Source: Salipiger marinus (GTDB taxonomy: Bacteria > Pseudomonadota > Alphaproteobacteria > Rhodobacterales > Rhodobacteraceae). From it: a stretch of DNA of 64,000 bases. Of this stretch, positions 52,594-62,422 are shown in pieces. Where the stretch lies: contig NZ_FNEJ01000012.1 of NCBI RefSeq assembly GCF_900100085.1, positions 114,054 to 178,053 on the forward strand, written 5' to 3'. The notes under the pieces are model-generated. The model worked only from the letters and a program-made list of their open reading frames with translations, searched no databases and was not told where the DNA came from. Made by a program: the position numbers and the translations under genes. How positions within the stretch are numbered: position 1 is the first letter of the stretch; each line of letters begins with the position of its first letter.

Positions 52594-52891
52594 CGCCACT
52601 TAGGCGCGCGCGCGAGGCTCGGCAATTCGCGGCGCGCAAATTTTCCGTGTGCCCCGCAGACCCATGGCCCAAAAAGCCACAGCCCGCCCGCGGCGCGCCG
52701 GGTCTTGGGTCATTTGCGCTTGTGTCCATGGGCCAGATCCCGTTTATGCGGGGCATTCGCGCAAGGACCCGGTGAAAATCCGGGTGGCTCTTCCGGCCGC
52801 CGATCCGCCGGACAACATCTTGACGAAACCCGACCGGCCTTGACGGACCGTCTTGCCAAAGACCTTCCGCGCCTCGGGTCCTGGACTGAAC

Positions 52892-54391
52892 ATGATTTCA
52901 TTGACCGACTACCGGCACCAATGGTTCGGCAATATCCGCGGCGATCTGCTGGCGGGGCTTGTCGTGGCGCTGGCGCTGATTCCCGAGGCCATCGCCTTTT
53001 CCATCATCGCGGGGGTGGATCCCAAGGTGGGGCTTTACGCCTCCTTCTCCATCGCCGTGCTCATCGCCTTTACCGGCGGGCGGCCGGGGATGATCTCTGC
53101 CGCCACCGCCGCCACCGCCGTGCTGATGGTCACGTTGGTGCGCGAATACGGGCTTGAATACCTGCTGGCCGCCACGGTGCTGGCGGGGCTCTTGCAGATC
53201 GGCGCCGGGCTGCTGAAGCTCGGGCGCTTCATGCGCTATGTGTCGAAATCGGTGATGACCGGCTTCGTGAACGCGCTGGCCATCCTGATCTTCATGGCGC
53301 AGCTGCCAGAGCTGAACCCCGCGAACGAGGGTGTCACCTGGCTGACCTATGCGCTGGTGGCGCTGGGGCTTGCCATCATTTACCTGTTCCCGCGCCTGAC
53401 CAAGGCGGTGCCCTCGCCGCTGGTCACGATCATCGTGCTGACCGTGCTGGTGCTGGCCATGGGCTGGGACGGCGTGCGCACCGTGGGCGACATGGGCGTG
53501 CTGCCCGACACGCTGCCGGTGTTCCTGATCCCCGACATCCCGCTGAATTTCGAGACGCTGGTCATCATCTTCCCCTATTCCGCCGCGGTCGCCGTGGTGG
53601 GCCTGTTGGAAAGCCTGATGACTCAGAACATCGTCGACGATCTGACCGACACCAAATCCAGCCGCGATCAGGAATGTATCGGGCAGGGCATCGCCAACAC
53701 CGCCACCGGCTTCATCGGCGGCATGGCGGGCTGCGCAATGATCGGGCAGTCGATCATCAACGTGAAATCCGGCGGGCGCGGGCGGCTGTCGGCCTTCACC
53801 GCCGGCACGGTGCTGCTGATCCTCGTGGTGGGCTTGGGCGATCTGGTGGCGCGCATCCCGATGCCCGCGCTGGTCGCCATCATGATCATGGTGTCGATCG
53901 GCACCTTCTCGTGGTCCTCGATCACCGCGCTGCGCACGCATCCGCGCTCGTCCTCGGTGGTGATGATCGCCACGGTGGTCACCGTGGTCTACACCCACAA
54001 CCTTGCCATCGGCGTGCTGGTGGGGGTGCTGCTGTCGGGCATCTTCTTTGCCGCCAAGATCGCGCAGCTGTTCCGGGTCACGTCGGATCTGTCGCCGGAC
54101 GGACGGCAGCGCACCTATCGCGTCGAGGGCCAGATGTTCTACGGCTCGGCAGAGGATTTTGCCGATGCCTTCGATCTGCGCGAGCCGCTGGAGCGGGTGG
54201 TGATCGACGTAAGCCGCGCCCATATCTGGGACATCAGCTCGGTTCAGGCGCTGGATATGGTGATCCTGAAATTCCGCCGCGACGGCGCAGAGGTGCAGGT
54301 GGTCGGCCTGAACGAGGCGTCCGAAACGCTGGTTGACCGGCTTGCCATCCATGACAAGCCCGGCGCCCTGGACAAGCTGATGGGCCACTGA
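52892..54391 (+). CDS. SulP-family anion transporter with STAS domain
   Basis: A 499-residue SulP protein. Ten or more helices follow the N-terminal [52 protein letters not shown], a classic SulP opening. A cytoplasmic STAS domain occupies about 400-499 ([21 protein letters not shown]...[23 protein letters not shown]). Transported ion may be sulfate or bicarbonate; the sequence does not decide. The next gene, a universal stress protein, follows after 11 bases and is probably co-transcribed. Confidence 0.9.
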   Translation: MISLTDYRHQWFGNIRGDLLAGLVVALALIPEAIAFSIIAGVDPKVGLYASFSIAVLIAFTGGRPGMISAATAATAVLMVTLVREYGLEYLLAATVLAGLLQIGAGLLKLGRFMRYVSKSVMTGFVNALAILIFMAQLPELNPANEGVTWLTYALVALGLAIIYLFPRLTKAVPSPLVTIIVLTVLVLAMGWDGVRTVGDMGVLPDTLPVFLIPDIPLNFETLVIIFPYSAAVAVVGLLESLMTQNIVDDLTDTKSSRDQECIGQGIANTATGFIGGMAGCAMIGQSIINVKSGGRGRLSAFTAGTVLLILVVGLGDLVARIPMPALVAIMIMVSIGTFSWSSITALRTHPRSSSVVMIATVVTVVYTHNLAIGVLVGVLLSGIFFAAKIAQLFRVTSDLSPDGRQRTYRVEGQMFYGSAEDFADAFDLREPLERVVIDVSRAHIWDISSVQALDMVILKFRRDGAEVQVVGLNEASETLVDRLAIHDKPGALDKLMGH

Positions 54392-54402
54392 GGGAGGATG
54401 AC

Positions 54403-55254
54403 ATGGACAAGATACTGACATTGCTGGACGGGTCCGCCTATTCCGAAAGCGTCTGCCATCACACCGCATGGATCGCAGGGCGGCTGGGGGCAGAGGTCGA
54501 GGCGCTGCATGTGCTGGGACGGCGCGAGGGCGCGGCGCCCAGCGACCTGTCGGGCACGCTGCGGCTTGGCGCCCGCTCGGCGCTGCTGCAGGAACTGGCC
54601 ACGCTCGACGAAAGCCGCGCGCGGCTGGCGCAGGCGCGCGGCCATGCCATTCTGGAGGATGCCAAGGCCATTCTGGAACGCGATGGCGTGGCCGGGGTGA
54701 CCACCCGGCTGCGCCGGGGCGACCTGCTGGAGGCGGTGCGCGCGCTGGAGCCCGAGATCCGCGCGATCACGCTGGGCAAGCGCGGCGAGGGGGCGGATTT
54801 CGCCTCCGGCCATCTTGGGTCCAATCTGGAACGGATCGTGCGCAGCACCCGCGTGCCGGTCTTTGTCGCCGCGCGCGATTTCCGCCCGATCACGTCGGTG
54901 CTGCTGGCCTATGACGGCAGCGCCAGCGCGCGGGTCGCGGTGGACCGGATGGCGGCGAGCCCGGTGTTCAAGGGGCTTGCGGTCACCGTGGTCTGCGTGG
55001 CCGAGGAAGACGCGGGCATCCGGGAGGATGTGGATCAGGTGGTGCAGCGGCTGTCCGGGGCGGGGATGACCGCAGAGGGCCGCGTGCTGCCCGGCTCCCC
55101 CGAGGAGGTGCTGGCGCAGGTCATGACCGACGCGGGCGCCGACCTGCTGGTGATGGGCGCCTATGGCCACAGCCGGATCCGCGCGCTGATCATCGGATCC
55201 ACCACCACCGCGCTGATCCAGACGGTGCGCGCGCCGGTGCTGCTGTACCGCTAG
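54403..55254 (+). CDS. Tandem universal stress protein
   Basis: A 283-residue protein with two UspA domains (about 1-150 and 160-283). The second ends with the ATP-binding pattern GAYGHSRIRALIIGSTTTALIQTVRAPVLLYR. Pairing of SulP with Usp proteins recurs in bacteria and suggests regulation of the transporter by nucleotide binding; that is inference. A GAGGGAGGATG ribosome site precedes the ATG. Confidence 0.88.
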   Translation: MDKILTLLDGSAYSESVCHHTAWIAGRLGAEVEALHVLGRREGAAPSDLSGTLRLGARSALLQELATLDESRARLAQARGHAILEDAKAILERDGVAGVTTRLRRGDLLEAVRALEPEIRAITLGKRGEGADFASGHLGSNLERIVRSTRVPVFVAARDFRPITSVLLAYDGSASARVAVDRMAASPVFKGLAVTVVCVAEEDAGIREDVDQVVQRLSGAGMTAEGRVLPGSPEEVLAQVMTDAGADLLVMGAYGHSRIRALIIGSTTTALIQTVRAPVLLYR

Positions 55255-55272
55255 GGGTGCCGCCAAAAAAGC

Positions 55273-55296
55273 CACGCCCCGCCAGTCCGGGGCGTG
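55273..55296 (+). terminator. Hairpin after the usp gene
   Basis: CACGCCCCG and CGGGGCGTG pair perfectly around a 6-base loop, 18 bases past the usp stop. No T-run follows on the plus strand, while an A-run precedes it, so it is a weak plus-strand terminator at best. Confidence 0.4.
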
Positions 55297-55301
55297 CAGG
55301 C

Positions 55302-55316
55302 GTGAAAAAATTTCAC
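55302..55316. promoter_or_regulatory. LacI-type operator, copy 1
   Basis: GTGAAA-AAA-TTTCAC, a perfect 6-bp inverted repeat with a 3-base spacer, 30 bases before the LacI-family gene. A further half-site GTGAAA lies at 55322-55327. The same pattern recurs at 56326-56342, which points to auto-regulation. Confidence 0.7.
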
Positions 55317-55346
55317 ATGCCGTGAAAAACTTCCTATCGTTGCGGC

Positions 55347-56327
55347 ATGAAAAAGATCACAGCAAAAGACGTGGCCGCGCGGGCCGGTGTGTCGGTCTCT
55401 GCCGTGTCGCGGGCCTATCGCGGCACCGCGCCCCTTGCCGAGGAAAAGCGCAAGGCGATCTTCGCGGCGGCGGCGGATCTGGGCTATGTCAGCAAGGTCG
55501 ATCAGGTGCTGGCGACGCAGGCCAGCAACACCATCGCCATGGTGGTCAGCGAGATGCAGAACCCGTTCTATCCGGTCGCGGTGGATGCGCTGACCCGGCT
55601 GCTGCCCTCGCGCGGGCTGAAGGCCATCGTGCATGTGGTGCCCTCTGCCGAGGATGTGGACACGATCATCCGGCAGGTGCTGGATTTCCGCACCGAGGGC
55701 GTGATCCTTGCCAGTTCCACCATGACCTCCGGGCTGGCGCGGGCCTGTCGGCAGAACGGGCTGCCGGCGGTTCTGCTGAACCGGGTGCAGTCGGACAGCC
55801 GGATGATGGCGGTCTGCTGCGACAATTACGGCGGCGCGCAGATGATCGCGGCGCGGTTTCTGGCGCAGGGGCGCCAGCGCATCGCCTTTGTCGGCGGGCG
55901 GCTTGACACCTCGACCCATATCGAACGGCGGCGCGGCTTCCGTGACCGGCTGGAGGATGCGGGGCGGCTGATCGCGCATCAGTTCGACGGCGGTTTCAGC
56001 TACCGGCAGGCCTATGACGCGGCGCAGCAGATGCTGACGCTGCGCCCGCTGCCCGATGCGGTGTTCTGCGCCAATGACATCATGGCCATCGCCGTGCTGG
56101 ATGCGGCGCGGATCAGCGGCGTCCGGGTGCCGGAGGATCTGGCGGTGGTGGGTTTTGACGACATTCCCATGGCGGCATGGGAATCCTACCGGCTGACCAC
56201 GGTGCGCCAGCCGCTGCGCCGGATGCTGGATCAGGCGGTGGACATCATCCTTGCGGCGGACGGATCAGAGCAGGTGGGGGACATCCGCATCCTGCCCGGC
56301 GAAATGCGCGAACGCGCCAGCGGCTAG
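55347..56327 (+). CDS. LacI-family transcriptional regulator
   Basis: A 326-residue regulator. The N-terminal helix-turn-helix is KKITAKDVAARAGVSVSAVSRAYRG with the hinge after residue 45; the periplasmic-binding-like effector domain includes NTIAMVVSEMQNPFYPV, PDAVFCANDIMAIAVLDAARISG and AVVGFDDIPMAAWESYRLTTVRQP. It should repress the TAXI-TRAP/catabolic operon that follows, with operators in front of itself and of the transporter gene. The second operator overlaps its own stop codon. Confidence 0.92.
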   Translation: MKKITAKDVAARAGVSVSAVSRAYRGTAPLAEEKRKAIFAAAADLGYVSKVDQVLATQASNTIAMVVSEMQNPFYPVAVDALTRLLPSRGLKAIVHVVPSAEDVDTIIRQVLDFRTEGVILASSTMTSGLARACRQNGLPAVLLNRVQSDSRMMAVCCDNYGGAQMIAARFLAQGRQRIAFVGGRLDTSTHIERRRGFRDRLEDAGRLIAHQFDGGFSYRQAYDAAQQMLTLRPLPDAVFCANDIMAIAVLDAARISGVRVPEDLAVVGFDDIPMAAWESYRLTTVRQPLRRMLDQAVDIILAADGSEQVGDIRILPGEMRERASG

Positions 56328-56342
56328 TGAAATAATTTCACT
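56326..56342. promoter_or_regulatory. LacI-type operator, copy 2
   Basis: AGTGAAA-TAA-TTTCACT, a perfect 7-bp inverted repeat with a 3-base spacer, overlaps the lacI stop codon and lies 93 bases before the TAXI binding-protein gene. It shares the GTGAAA-N3-TTTCAC core with copy 1. Confidence 0.7.
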
Positions 56343-56435
56343 AAATCAGGCAAGAGTTGCAGCGCCCCGCCGATCTGTGGCTTGTCCTGTCGCATCCGCC
56401 GTACCGGCGGCTCTGGATTCTTTGGGAGGAGATTC

Positions 56436-57401
56436 ATGAAATTCCGTTGCCTTGCGGCGACGGCGATCCTGTCGCTGTCCGCTGCCCTGACCACGCCCGC
56501 CTCCGCCGAAACCCGGCTTGCCTTTGGCGCCACCAATTCGCAGAGCGCGCATTACGCCTATTTCGCGTCGCTGGCGCAGATCGTGAACGGGGCCTATCCC
56601 GACACCTATCAGGCCTCCGTGGTCGAGACCGGCGCCACGGTCGACAACCTCAAGCGCATGTCGCGCGGGCAGCTCGACATCGGGCTGATCACCACCTCCA
56701 CGCTCTATCAGGCCTATTCCGGGGTGAAATCCTTTGACGGCAGGCCGGTGGAGTCAAAGCTGCTCTGGGCCTATTCGCTGGCGCCGCAGAATGTCGTGGT
56801 GCGCCGCGATTCCGGCATCACCGACCTTTCCGGGCTCGACGGGCAGAAATTCGGCCCCGGGATGCGCGGATCTTCGACCGAGGCGACCTCGGAAGAGGTG
56901 TTCGCGCTGCTCGGCGTCACCCCCGACTGGGTGCGCGGCACCAATGGCGAGCAGGCGAACGCCATCAAGGACGACCGGTCCGAAGGCTTCGTCAAAAGCG
57001 CTGTCGGCACCAGCTTTGACGCGCTGACCACCGACATCGCCGCCTTCACCCCGCTGCAGGTGCTGGGCATGACCGACGCGCAGGAGGCGCAGATCCGCGA
57101 CTCCCTGCCCGAACTCTCCATCGTGGAGATGCCCGGCGGCGAGATGGAGAATTCCGGCCCCTACAAGGCGTGGGGCTTCATGATCGGCGTCTCGGCCCGG
57201 CCCGATCTTGACGACCAGACCGCCTATGACCTGACCAAGGCGGTGATGGAGAACATGGACGAACAGGCCGCCGCCTTCCCGGCGGTCAAGGGGCTGAACC
57301 TGCCGGAGCTGACGCTGCAATACGCGACCAGCCCGCTGCATCCCGGCGCGATCCGCTATTACGAGGAAATCGGGCTGACCGTGCCCGAGCACCTGAAGTA
57401 A
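56436..57401 (+). CDS. TAXI-type TRAP substrate-binding protein
   Basis: A 321-residue exported protein of the TAXI (TRAP-associated extracytoplasmic immunogenic) family. Signal peptide at 1-25 (FRCLAATAILSLSAALTTPASA), then LAFGATNSQSAHYAYFASLAQIVN, the usual opening, and RGQLDIGLITTSTLYQAY. Strong GGGAGGAG ribosome site. First structural gene of the LacI-controlled operon. TAXI ligands known elsewhere are amino acids and organic acids; here it is unknown. Confidence 0.88.
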   Translation: MKFRCLAATAILSLSAALTTPASAETRLAFGATNSQSAHYAYFASLAQIVNGAYPDTYQASVVETGATVDNLKRMSRGQLDIGLITTSTLYQAYSGVKSFDGRPVESKLLWAYSLAPQNVVVRRDSGITDLSGLDGQKFGPGMRGSSTEATSEEVFALLGVTPDWVRGTNGEQANAIKDDRSEGFVKSAVGTSFDALTTDIAAFTPLQVLGMTDAQEAQIRDSLPELSIVEMPGGEMENSGPYKAWGFMIGVSARPDLDDQTAYDLTKAVMENMDEQAAAFPAVKGLNLPELTLQYATSPLHPGAIRYYEEIGLTVPEHLK

Positions 57402-57487
57402 CCGGCGGCTGACCCCAGCCTACTGTCCTGTGACCGGTGCAGCGCCGCGCTGCCCGGTCCGCCCCCCCTTTGCGCGAAGGTGCCGCG

Positions 57488-59404
57488 ATGACCGTTTCTT
57501 CCGACGCCCCCACCTCTCCGGCCAGACTGCGCCAGACGGCGATCGGCGCTCTGGCCGTGCTGCTTGGCGCGTTTGTCTTCTACACCTCGTTCAGCGGGCC
57601 GTTTGAATCGCTGGTGCAGCGGTCGCTGTTCGTGATGATGATCACCGCGCTGGCGGTGCTGATGCATCCGCTGTTCGAAGGCAGCCGCTGGCGCCCGCTG
57701 GGCATCGCCATCGACGCTGCCATCGTCGCCATGGTCACGGTGTCGGGCAGCTACATCATCGGCAGTTACGAGTCGATCATGACCGACCTGCCCTGGGCCA
57801 CGGGCTGGGACATGGTGATGGGCTTCGGCACGCTGCTCTGCGTGCTGGAGCTGGCACGGCGCAGTTCCAACTGGGTGTTCCCGCTGATCGTGATCGCCGC
57901 CGTCGCTTATGCGTTTTTCGGCTATCTCATCCCCGGCCAGTTCGGGCATCGCGGCTTTGACGCAGGTTATCTGACCGAGATCATCTTCCTGTCGGATCGC
58001 GGGCTCTGGGGGATGCTGGTCAATGTCGCCTCCACCACGCTGGCGGCCTTCGTGCTGTTCGGCGCGATCCTGCTGCATACCGGCGCCGGAGAGACCTTCT
58101 TTGACCTTTCGGCGCGGCTTGGCGGCTCGCGTCCGGGCGGGGCCGCCAAGATCGCGACCTTTGCCTCCGGGTTTTTCGGGGCGATCAACGGATCCACCGT
58201 CGCCAATGTCGCGACCACCGGCAATTTCACCATCCCGCTGATGAAGCGCCTGAAATACCCGCCCGCCTATGCGGGCGCGGTGGAGGCCATCGCCTCGACC
58301 GGCGGGCAGCTTGCGCCGCCGATCATGGGCACGGCGGCCTTTGTCATGGCCGAACTTGTGGGGCTGAATTACTGGGCGATCGCCCTTGCGGGCGTGGTGC
58401 CGGCGCTGCTGTTCTACCTTGGGATCTACAGCACGGTGCATGTCATCGCGGTGCGGCAGGGCTTCAGCCCGGTCACCGACGACACGCTGCCCGACTGGCG
58501 CGGCGCCATGAGCTTTGCGCGGCTGGCGCCCATCGTCGCGGGGCTGCTGGGTCTGGCCTTTGGCGTGATCAACGGCAATTCGGTCGAACTGACCGCCTGT
58601 TACGGCATGATCGCCATGCTGGTCGCGGTGCTGGTGGCCCGCATCAGCAAGGGCGAGGATCCGCGCGCCGTCTTCGGCATCATCCTGCGCGCGCTGGAGG
58701 CGGGCGGCAAGGGGGTCGTCATCGTCGGCATCCTGCTGGTCGGTGCGCAGGTCTTCGTGGCCATGATCAACCTCACCGGCTTTGGCGTCGCGGTCACGGC
58801 GGCGGTGCTGAGCATCGGGCAGGGGCAGCTGTGGCTGATCGCCGGGCTGATGGCGGTGGTCTGCCTGATCGCGGGCATGGGCCTGCCGACCTCGGCGGCC
58901 TATGTGATGGTCGCGGCGGTCTTTGCGCCCGCGCTGATCCAGCAGGGGATCGACCCGCTCGTGGTGCATATGTTCGTGCTGTATTACGCGGCGCTGTCGG
59001 TGATCACCCCGCCGGTCTGCCTTGGCGTCTTTGTCGCCGCCACCATCGCGCAGGCGCCGTGGATGAAGGTGGCGCTGCAGACGCTGCGGCTGGGGGCCAC
59101 CGCCTATGCGCTGCCGATGCTGTTCATCGCCTATCCCGGGATGCTGGGCGGCGGCGGCGCCATGGCCATCGCCCGCGCGGTGATCTCTGGCGCGGTGTTC
59201 GTGCTGGCCATGGCGCATCTGCTGGGTGGCGCGCGCCTGCCCGGGGGCATGGCGGCGCGGCTGCTCTGGCTGCTGCCGGTCGGGCTTGCGCTCATGCCGC
59301 CATGGTGGGCGACGCTCAGCGGGGCTGTGGTGTTTGGCGGGCTCGTGCTTGCCTCCCGCAGGGTCACCCTGCAGCCCACCCCCCCGACATCGCAGCCTGC
59401 CTGA
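57488..59404 (+). CDS. TRAP transporter fused permease (DctQM, TAXI type)
   Basis: A 638-residue membrane protein in which the small four-helix part (about 1-150) is fused to the large permease part (about 180-600), as usual for TAXI systems. Recognisable blocks: FFGAINGSTVANVATTGNFTIPLMKRL, STGGQLAPPIMGTAAFVMAELVG and ITPPVCLGVFVAATIAQAPWMK. The start at 57488 (MTVSSDAPTSP) follows GCGAAGGTG. It works with the TAXI binding protein 86 bases upstream. Confidence 0.9.
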   Translation: MTVSSDAPTSPARLRQTAIGALAVLLGAFVFYTSFSGPFESLVQRSLFVMMITALAVLMHPLFEGSRWRPLGIAIDAAIVAMVTVSGSYIIGSYESIMTDLPWATGWDMVMGFGTLLCVLELARRSSNWVFPLIVIAAVAYAFFGYLIPGQFGHRGFDAGYLTEIIFLSDRGLWGMLVNVASTTLAAFVLFGAILLHTGAGETFFDLSARLGGSRPGGAAKIATFASGFFGAINGSTVANVATTGNFTIPLMKRLKYPPAYAGAVEAIASTGGQLAPPIMGTAAFVMAELVGLNYWAIALAGVVPALLFYLGIYSTVHVIAVRQGFSPVTDDTLPDWRGAMSFARLAPIVAGLLGLAFGVINGNSVELTACYGMIAMLVAVLVARISKGEDPRAVFGIILRALEAGGKGVVIVGILLVGAQVFVAMINLTGFGVAVTAAVLSIGQGQLWLIAGLMAVVCLIAGMGLPTSAAYVMVAAVFAPALIQQGIDPLVVHMFVLYYAALSVITPPVCLGVFVAATIAQAPWMKVALQTLRLGATAYALPMLFIAYPGMLGGGGAMAIARAVISGAVFVLAMAHLLGGARLPGGMAARLLWLLPVGLALMPPWWATLSGAVVFGGLVLASRRVTLQPTPPTSQPA

Positions 59405-59427
59405 CCGCAGCGAGAGGAGTTGAGATC

Positions 59428-60189
59428 ATGACAAACGCAGAATTCCGGGCCCGGCTGACCGCCAGAGAGCCGCTGGTGGGGGCCTTTCTGAAAACGCCCC
59501 ATCCGATCATCGTCGAGGTGATGGCCCGCGCGGGCTTCGACTTTCTGGTGGTGGATGCCGAACATGCGCCCTTCGACCGGGGCAGCACCGATGCCATGGT
59601 GATGACCGGGCGGGCGATCGGCTGTCCCATCGTGGTGCGCGTGCCGGTGGCGACGCCGGACTGGATCCTCAGCGTGCTGGATGCCGGGGCCGCCGGGGTG
59701 ATGGTGCCGCATGTGGAAACGGTGGTGCAGGCAGAGGCGCTGGCGCGCGCCGTCAGCTATGGTCCGGGCGGGCGCGGCTTTGCCGGAACCACCCGCGCCG
59801 CCGACTATGCCGGGCGGACGCTGCCCGAGCATCTGGGGACGGCCCGCAGCGAACTGGCGCTGATCTGCCAGATCGAGGACCGCGACGGCGTCATCAACCA
59901 TGCCGGGATCGCCGCGGTCGATGGCGTGGACGCGCTGTTCATCGGGCGGGCCGATCTTGCGGTGGCGCATGGGCTCGACAGTTTCTTCGCCCCCGAGGTG
60001 GCCGAGATGACCCGCACCATCCTTGCGGCAGAGGGGGCGGCGACCGGGCTTTACTGCCCGCCCGGCGAAGCGCTGGAGCCGCATGGCTCGGCAGGGGGCT
60101 CTTTCTTCGTCGTGGGCTCCGAACATACGCTCATGCAGGGCGGCGGCGCCGCCGTCACCGCCGCGTTCCGGCAGGGGGTCGGGCGCTGA
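59428..60189 (+). CDS. HpcH/HpaI-family aldolase
   Basis: A 253-residue class II aldolase of the HpcH/HpaI family. Active-site blocks are [30 protein letters not shown] (metal-binding glutamate) and [15 protein letters not shown] (metal-binding aspartate). Such enzymes split 4-hydroxy-2-oxoacids into pyruvate and an aldehyde. GAGAGGAG precedes the ATG, 23 bases after the permease gene. In this operon it probably acts late in breakdown of a sugar acid-like compound; specificity unknown. Confidence 0.87.
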   Translation: MTNAEFRARLTAREPLVGAFLKTPHPIIVEVMARAGFDFLVVDAEHAPFDRGSTDAMVMTGRAIGCPIVVRVPVATPDWILSVLDAGAAGVMVPHVETVVQAEALARAVSYGPGGRGFAGTTRAADYAGRTLPEHLGTARSELALICQIEDRDGVINHAGIAAVDGVDALFIGRADLAVAHGLDSFFAPEVAEMTRTILAAEGAATGLYCPPGEALEPHGSAGGSFFVVGSEHTLMQGGGAAVTAAFRQGVGR

Positions 60190-60238
60190 CCGGCCCGGCT
60201 CTGGTTCTTTTACATTGATCCGACAGGAGCATTCCGCA

Positions 60239-61564
60239 ATGACCATCGACTATCTCAAGCGCGGCCGGTCCGATGACGACCGGCGGCAGGACGACGCCCA
60301 GACCCGCGCGAGTGTCGAAAGCACCCTTGCCGATATCGAGGCGCGCGGCGACGTGGCGGTGCGCGCGCTGTCCGAGAAGTTCGACAGCTACAGCCCCGAG
60401 AATTTCCGGCTGTCGGCGGCAGAGATCGAGGCGCTGATCGCCACCCTGACCGAGCGCGAGATCGCCGACATCCGCTTCGCGCAGGCGCAGGTGGTGAAAT
60501 TCGCCGAGGCGCAGCGCGCCTCGATGACCGATATCGAGGTGGAAACCCTGCCCGGCGTCATCCTTGGCCACAAGAACATCCCCGTGCAGTCGGTCGGCTG
60601 CTACGTGCCCGGCGGCAAGTTCCCCATGGTCGCCTCGGCGCATATGTCGGTGGCCACGGCCAAGGTGGCGGGCGTGCCGCGGATCGTTGCCTGCACCCCG
60701 CCCTTTGGCGGCAAGCCCAATGCCGGGGTGATCGCCGCCATGCATTTTGGCGGCGCCGACGAGATCTGGGTGCTGGGCGGCATTCAGGCCATCGGCGCCA
60801 TGGCGCTTGGCACCGAGACCGTGGATCCGGTGCATATGCTGGTGGGGCCGGGCAATGCCTTTGTCGCCGAGGCCAAGCGCCAGCTTTTCGGGCGGGTCGG
60901 CATCGACCTGTTTGCCGGGCCGACCGAAACGCTGGTCATCGCCGATGACACCGTGGATGCAGAGCTTTGCGCCACCGATCTGCTGGGGCAGGCAGAGCAT
61001 GGCTACAACTCCCCCGCCGTGCTGCTGACCACCTCGCGCCGGCTTGCGGAGCAGACTCTGGCCGAGATCGACCGCCTGCTGGACATCCTGCCCACCGCCG
61101 ACACCGCCCGCAAAAGCTGGGAGGATTATGGCGAGGTGATCGTCTGCGACAGCCACGAAGAGATGCTGGCGGTGGCCGATGACATCGCGTCGGAACATGT
61201 GCAGGTGATGACCGACCGTGATGACTGGTATCTGGACAACATGACCTGTTACGGCGCGCTGTTCCTTGGCCCGCGCACCAATGTCGCCAATGGTGACAAG
61301 GTGATCGGCACCAACCACACGCTGCCCACCAAGAAGGCCGGGCGCTATACCGGCGGGCTCTGGGTCGGCAAGTTCCTGAAAACCCACAGCTACCAGCGCA
61401 TCACCACCGATGAGGCGGCAGCGCGCATCGGCGCCTATGGCTCGCGCCTGTGCCTGCTGGAAGGCTTTGTCGGCCATGCCGAACAGTGCAACATCCGCGT
61501 CCGGCGCTATGGCGGCATCAACGTGCCCTATGGCGGCGCGGCACCCTATCGCGACACCGACTGA
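60239..61564 (+). CDS. Histidinol dehydrogenase-family oxidoreductase (not biosynthetic HisD)
   Basis: A 441-residue NAD-dependent zinc dehydrogenase of the HisD superfamily. Zinc-ligand region GQAEHG, catalytic-pair region ASEHVQV, and [19 protein letters not shown] at the end are visible, as are [10 protein letters not shown] and [13 protein letters not shown]. Context is catabolic (TRAP transporter, aldolase, SDR, LacI regulator) with no other his genes. A relative, HpsN, oxidises dihydroxypropanesulfonate to sulfolactate in roseobacters, so a polyol or hydroxy-sulfonate substrate is possible. ACAGGAG precedes the ATG. Confidence 0.85.
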   Translation: MTIDYLKRGRSDDDRRQDDAQTRASVESTLADIEARGDVAVRALSEKFDSYSPENFRLSAAEIEALIATLTEREIADIRFAQAQVVKFAEAQRASMTDIEVETLPGVILGHKNIPVQSVGCYVPGGKFPMVASAHMSVATAKVAGVPRIVACTPPFGGKPNAGVIAAMHFGGADEIWVLGGIQAIGAMALGTETVDPVHMLVGPGNAFVAEAKRQLFGRVGIDLFAGPTETLVIADDTVDAELCATDLLGQAEHGYNSPAVLLTTSRRLAEQTLAEIDRLLDILPTADTARKSWEDYGEVIVCDSHEEMLAVADDIASEHVQVMTDRDDWYLDNMTCYGALFLGPRTNVANGDKVIGTNHTLPTKKAGRYTGGLWVGKFLKTHSYQRITTDEAAARIGAYGSRLCLLEGFVGHAEQCNIRVRRYGGINVPYGGAAPYRDTD

Positions 61565-61639
61565 CCCTGGCCGGTCCGGGCGCCAGATCGCGCGCCCGGG
61601 CCGCCCGCGCCGGCATTCACGACCAGAGAGGGGGCGACG

Positions 61640-62404
61640 ATGCAGCTGCCGACATCACCCGATTTTACACTTCATGGCAAACGCGCCCTCGTGACCGGGG
61701 CCACCTCGGGCATCGGGCTTGGGGCGGCCACGGCCTTGGCGCGGGCGGGGGCGCATGTGCTTTGCGTGGCGCGCGGCGCCGGTCCGCTGGCGGATCTTGC
61801 CGCGGCGATGGCCCGCGAGGGGCTGTCCTGCGAGACGCTGGTGCTCGACATCACCGATATTGCCGCCATGCGCGCGGCGCTGGCCGAGGCGGATCCGGTC
61901 GACATTCTGGTGAATTCCGCCGGAATGGCGCGGCATGGTCCGGCGCTCGACACCACGCCAGAGGATTTTGACGCGGTGATGAACGTCAACCTGCGCGCGG
62001 CCTATTTCCTGTCCACCGCCGTCGCCCGCCGCATGATCGAGGCAGGCCTGCGCGGATCTATCCTGCATGTCAGCAGCCAGATGGGGCATGTGGGCGGCAT
62101 CGACCGTGGCGTCTACTGCGCCTCCAAACACGCGCTGGAGGGGATGGTGAAATCCATGGCGATCGAATGGGGGCCGCATGGCGTGCGCGTCAACACGCTG
62201 TGCCCCACCTTCATCCGCACCCCGCTGGGGGAGCAGACGCTGGCGGATCCCGTCCGCCGCGCCTGGATCGAGGACAAGATCAAGCTGGGCCGCGTCGGCG
62301 AGGTGGCGGACATCATGGGGGCGGTGGTCTATCTCTGTTCGGAGGCCTCGGCGCTGGTCACCGGCACCTCGCTGCTGGTGGATGGCGGCTGGACCGCCGA
62401 CTGA
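61640..62404 (+). CDS. Short-chain dehydrogenase/reductase
   Basis: A 254-residue classical SDR. Cofactor motif TGATSGIG (about 17-24), NSAG near 92, catalytic serine in HVSSQMGHV and Tyr-x3-Lys in YCASKHALEG, and the C-terminal SALVTGTSLLVDGGW. It lies 75 bases after the HisD-family gene behind GAGAGGGGG and completes the LacI-controlled operon. It may oxidise or epimerise the same hydroxy compound. Convergent with etfA. Confidence 0.9.
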   Translation: MQLPTSPDFTLHGKRALVTGATSGIGLGAATALARAGAHVLCVARGAGPLADLAAAMAREGLSCETLVLDITDIAAMRAALAEADPVDILVNSAGMARHGPALDTTPEDFDAVMNVNLRAAYFLSTAVARRMIEAGLRGSILHVSSQMGHVGGIDRGVYCASKHALEGMVKSMAIEWGPHGVRVNTLCPTFIRTPLGEQTLADPVRRAWIEDKIKLGRVGEVADIMGAVVYLCSEASALVTGTSLLVDGGWTAD

Positions 62405-62422
62405 GACAGGGCGGGCCCCGCC

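Noticed and set aside
50101..53157. A 1018-codon plus-strand frame across dctM, the PhoD-like gene and the SulP start
   Set aside because: It overlaps three genes with clear family motifs in other frames and is itself low-complexity.
60239..61564. Biosynthetic histidinol dehydrogenase hisD
   Set aside because: No other his gene is near and the operon is catabolic with a TRAP transporter; the HisD superfamily contains polyol-type dehydrogenases such as HpsN.
61640..62404. The SDR as EntA (2,3-dihydro-2,3-DHB dehydrogenase) supplying the siderophore
   Set aside because: It is 40 kb from the siderophore island and part of the LacI-controlled catabolic operon; classical SDR motifs alone do not support EntA.
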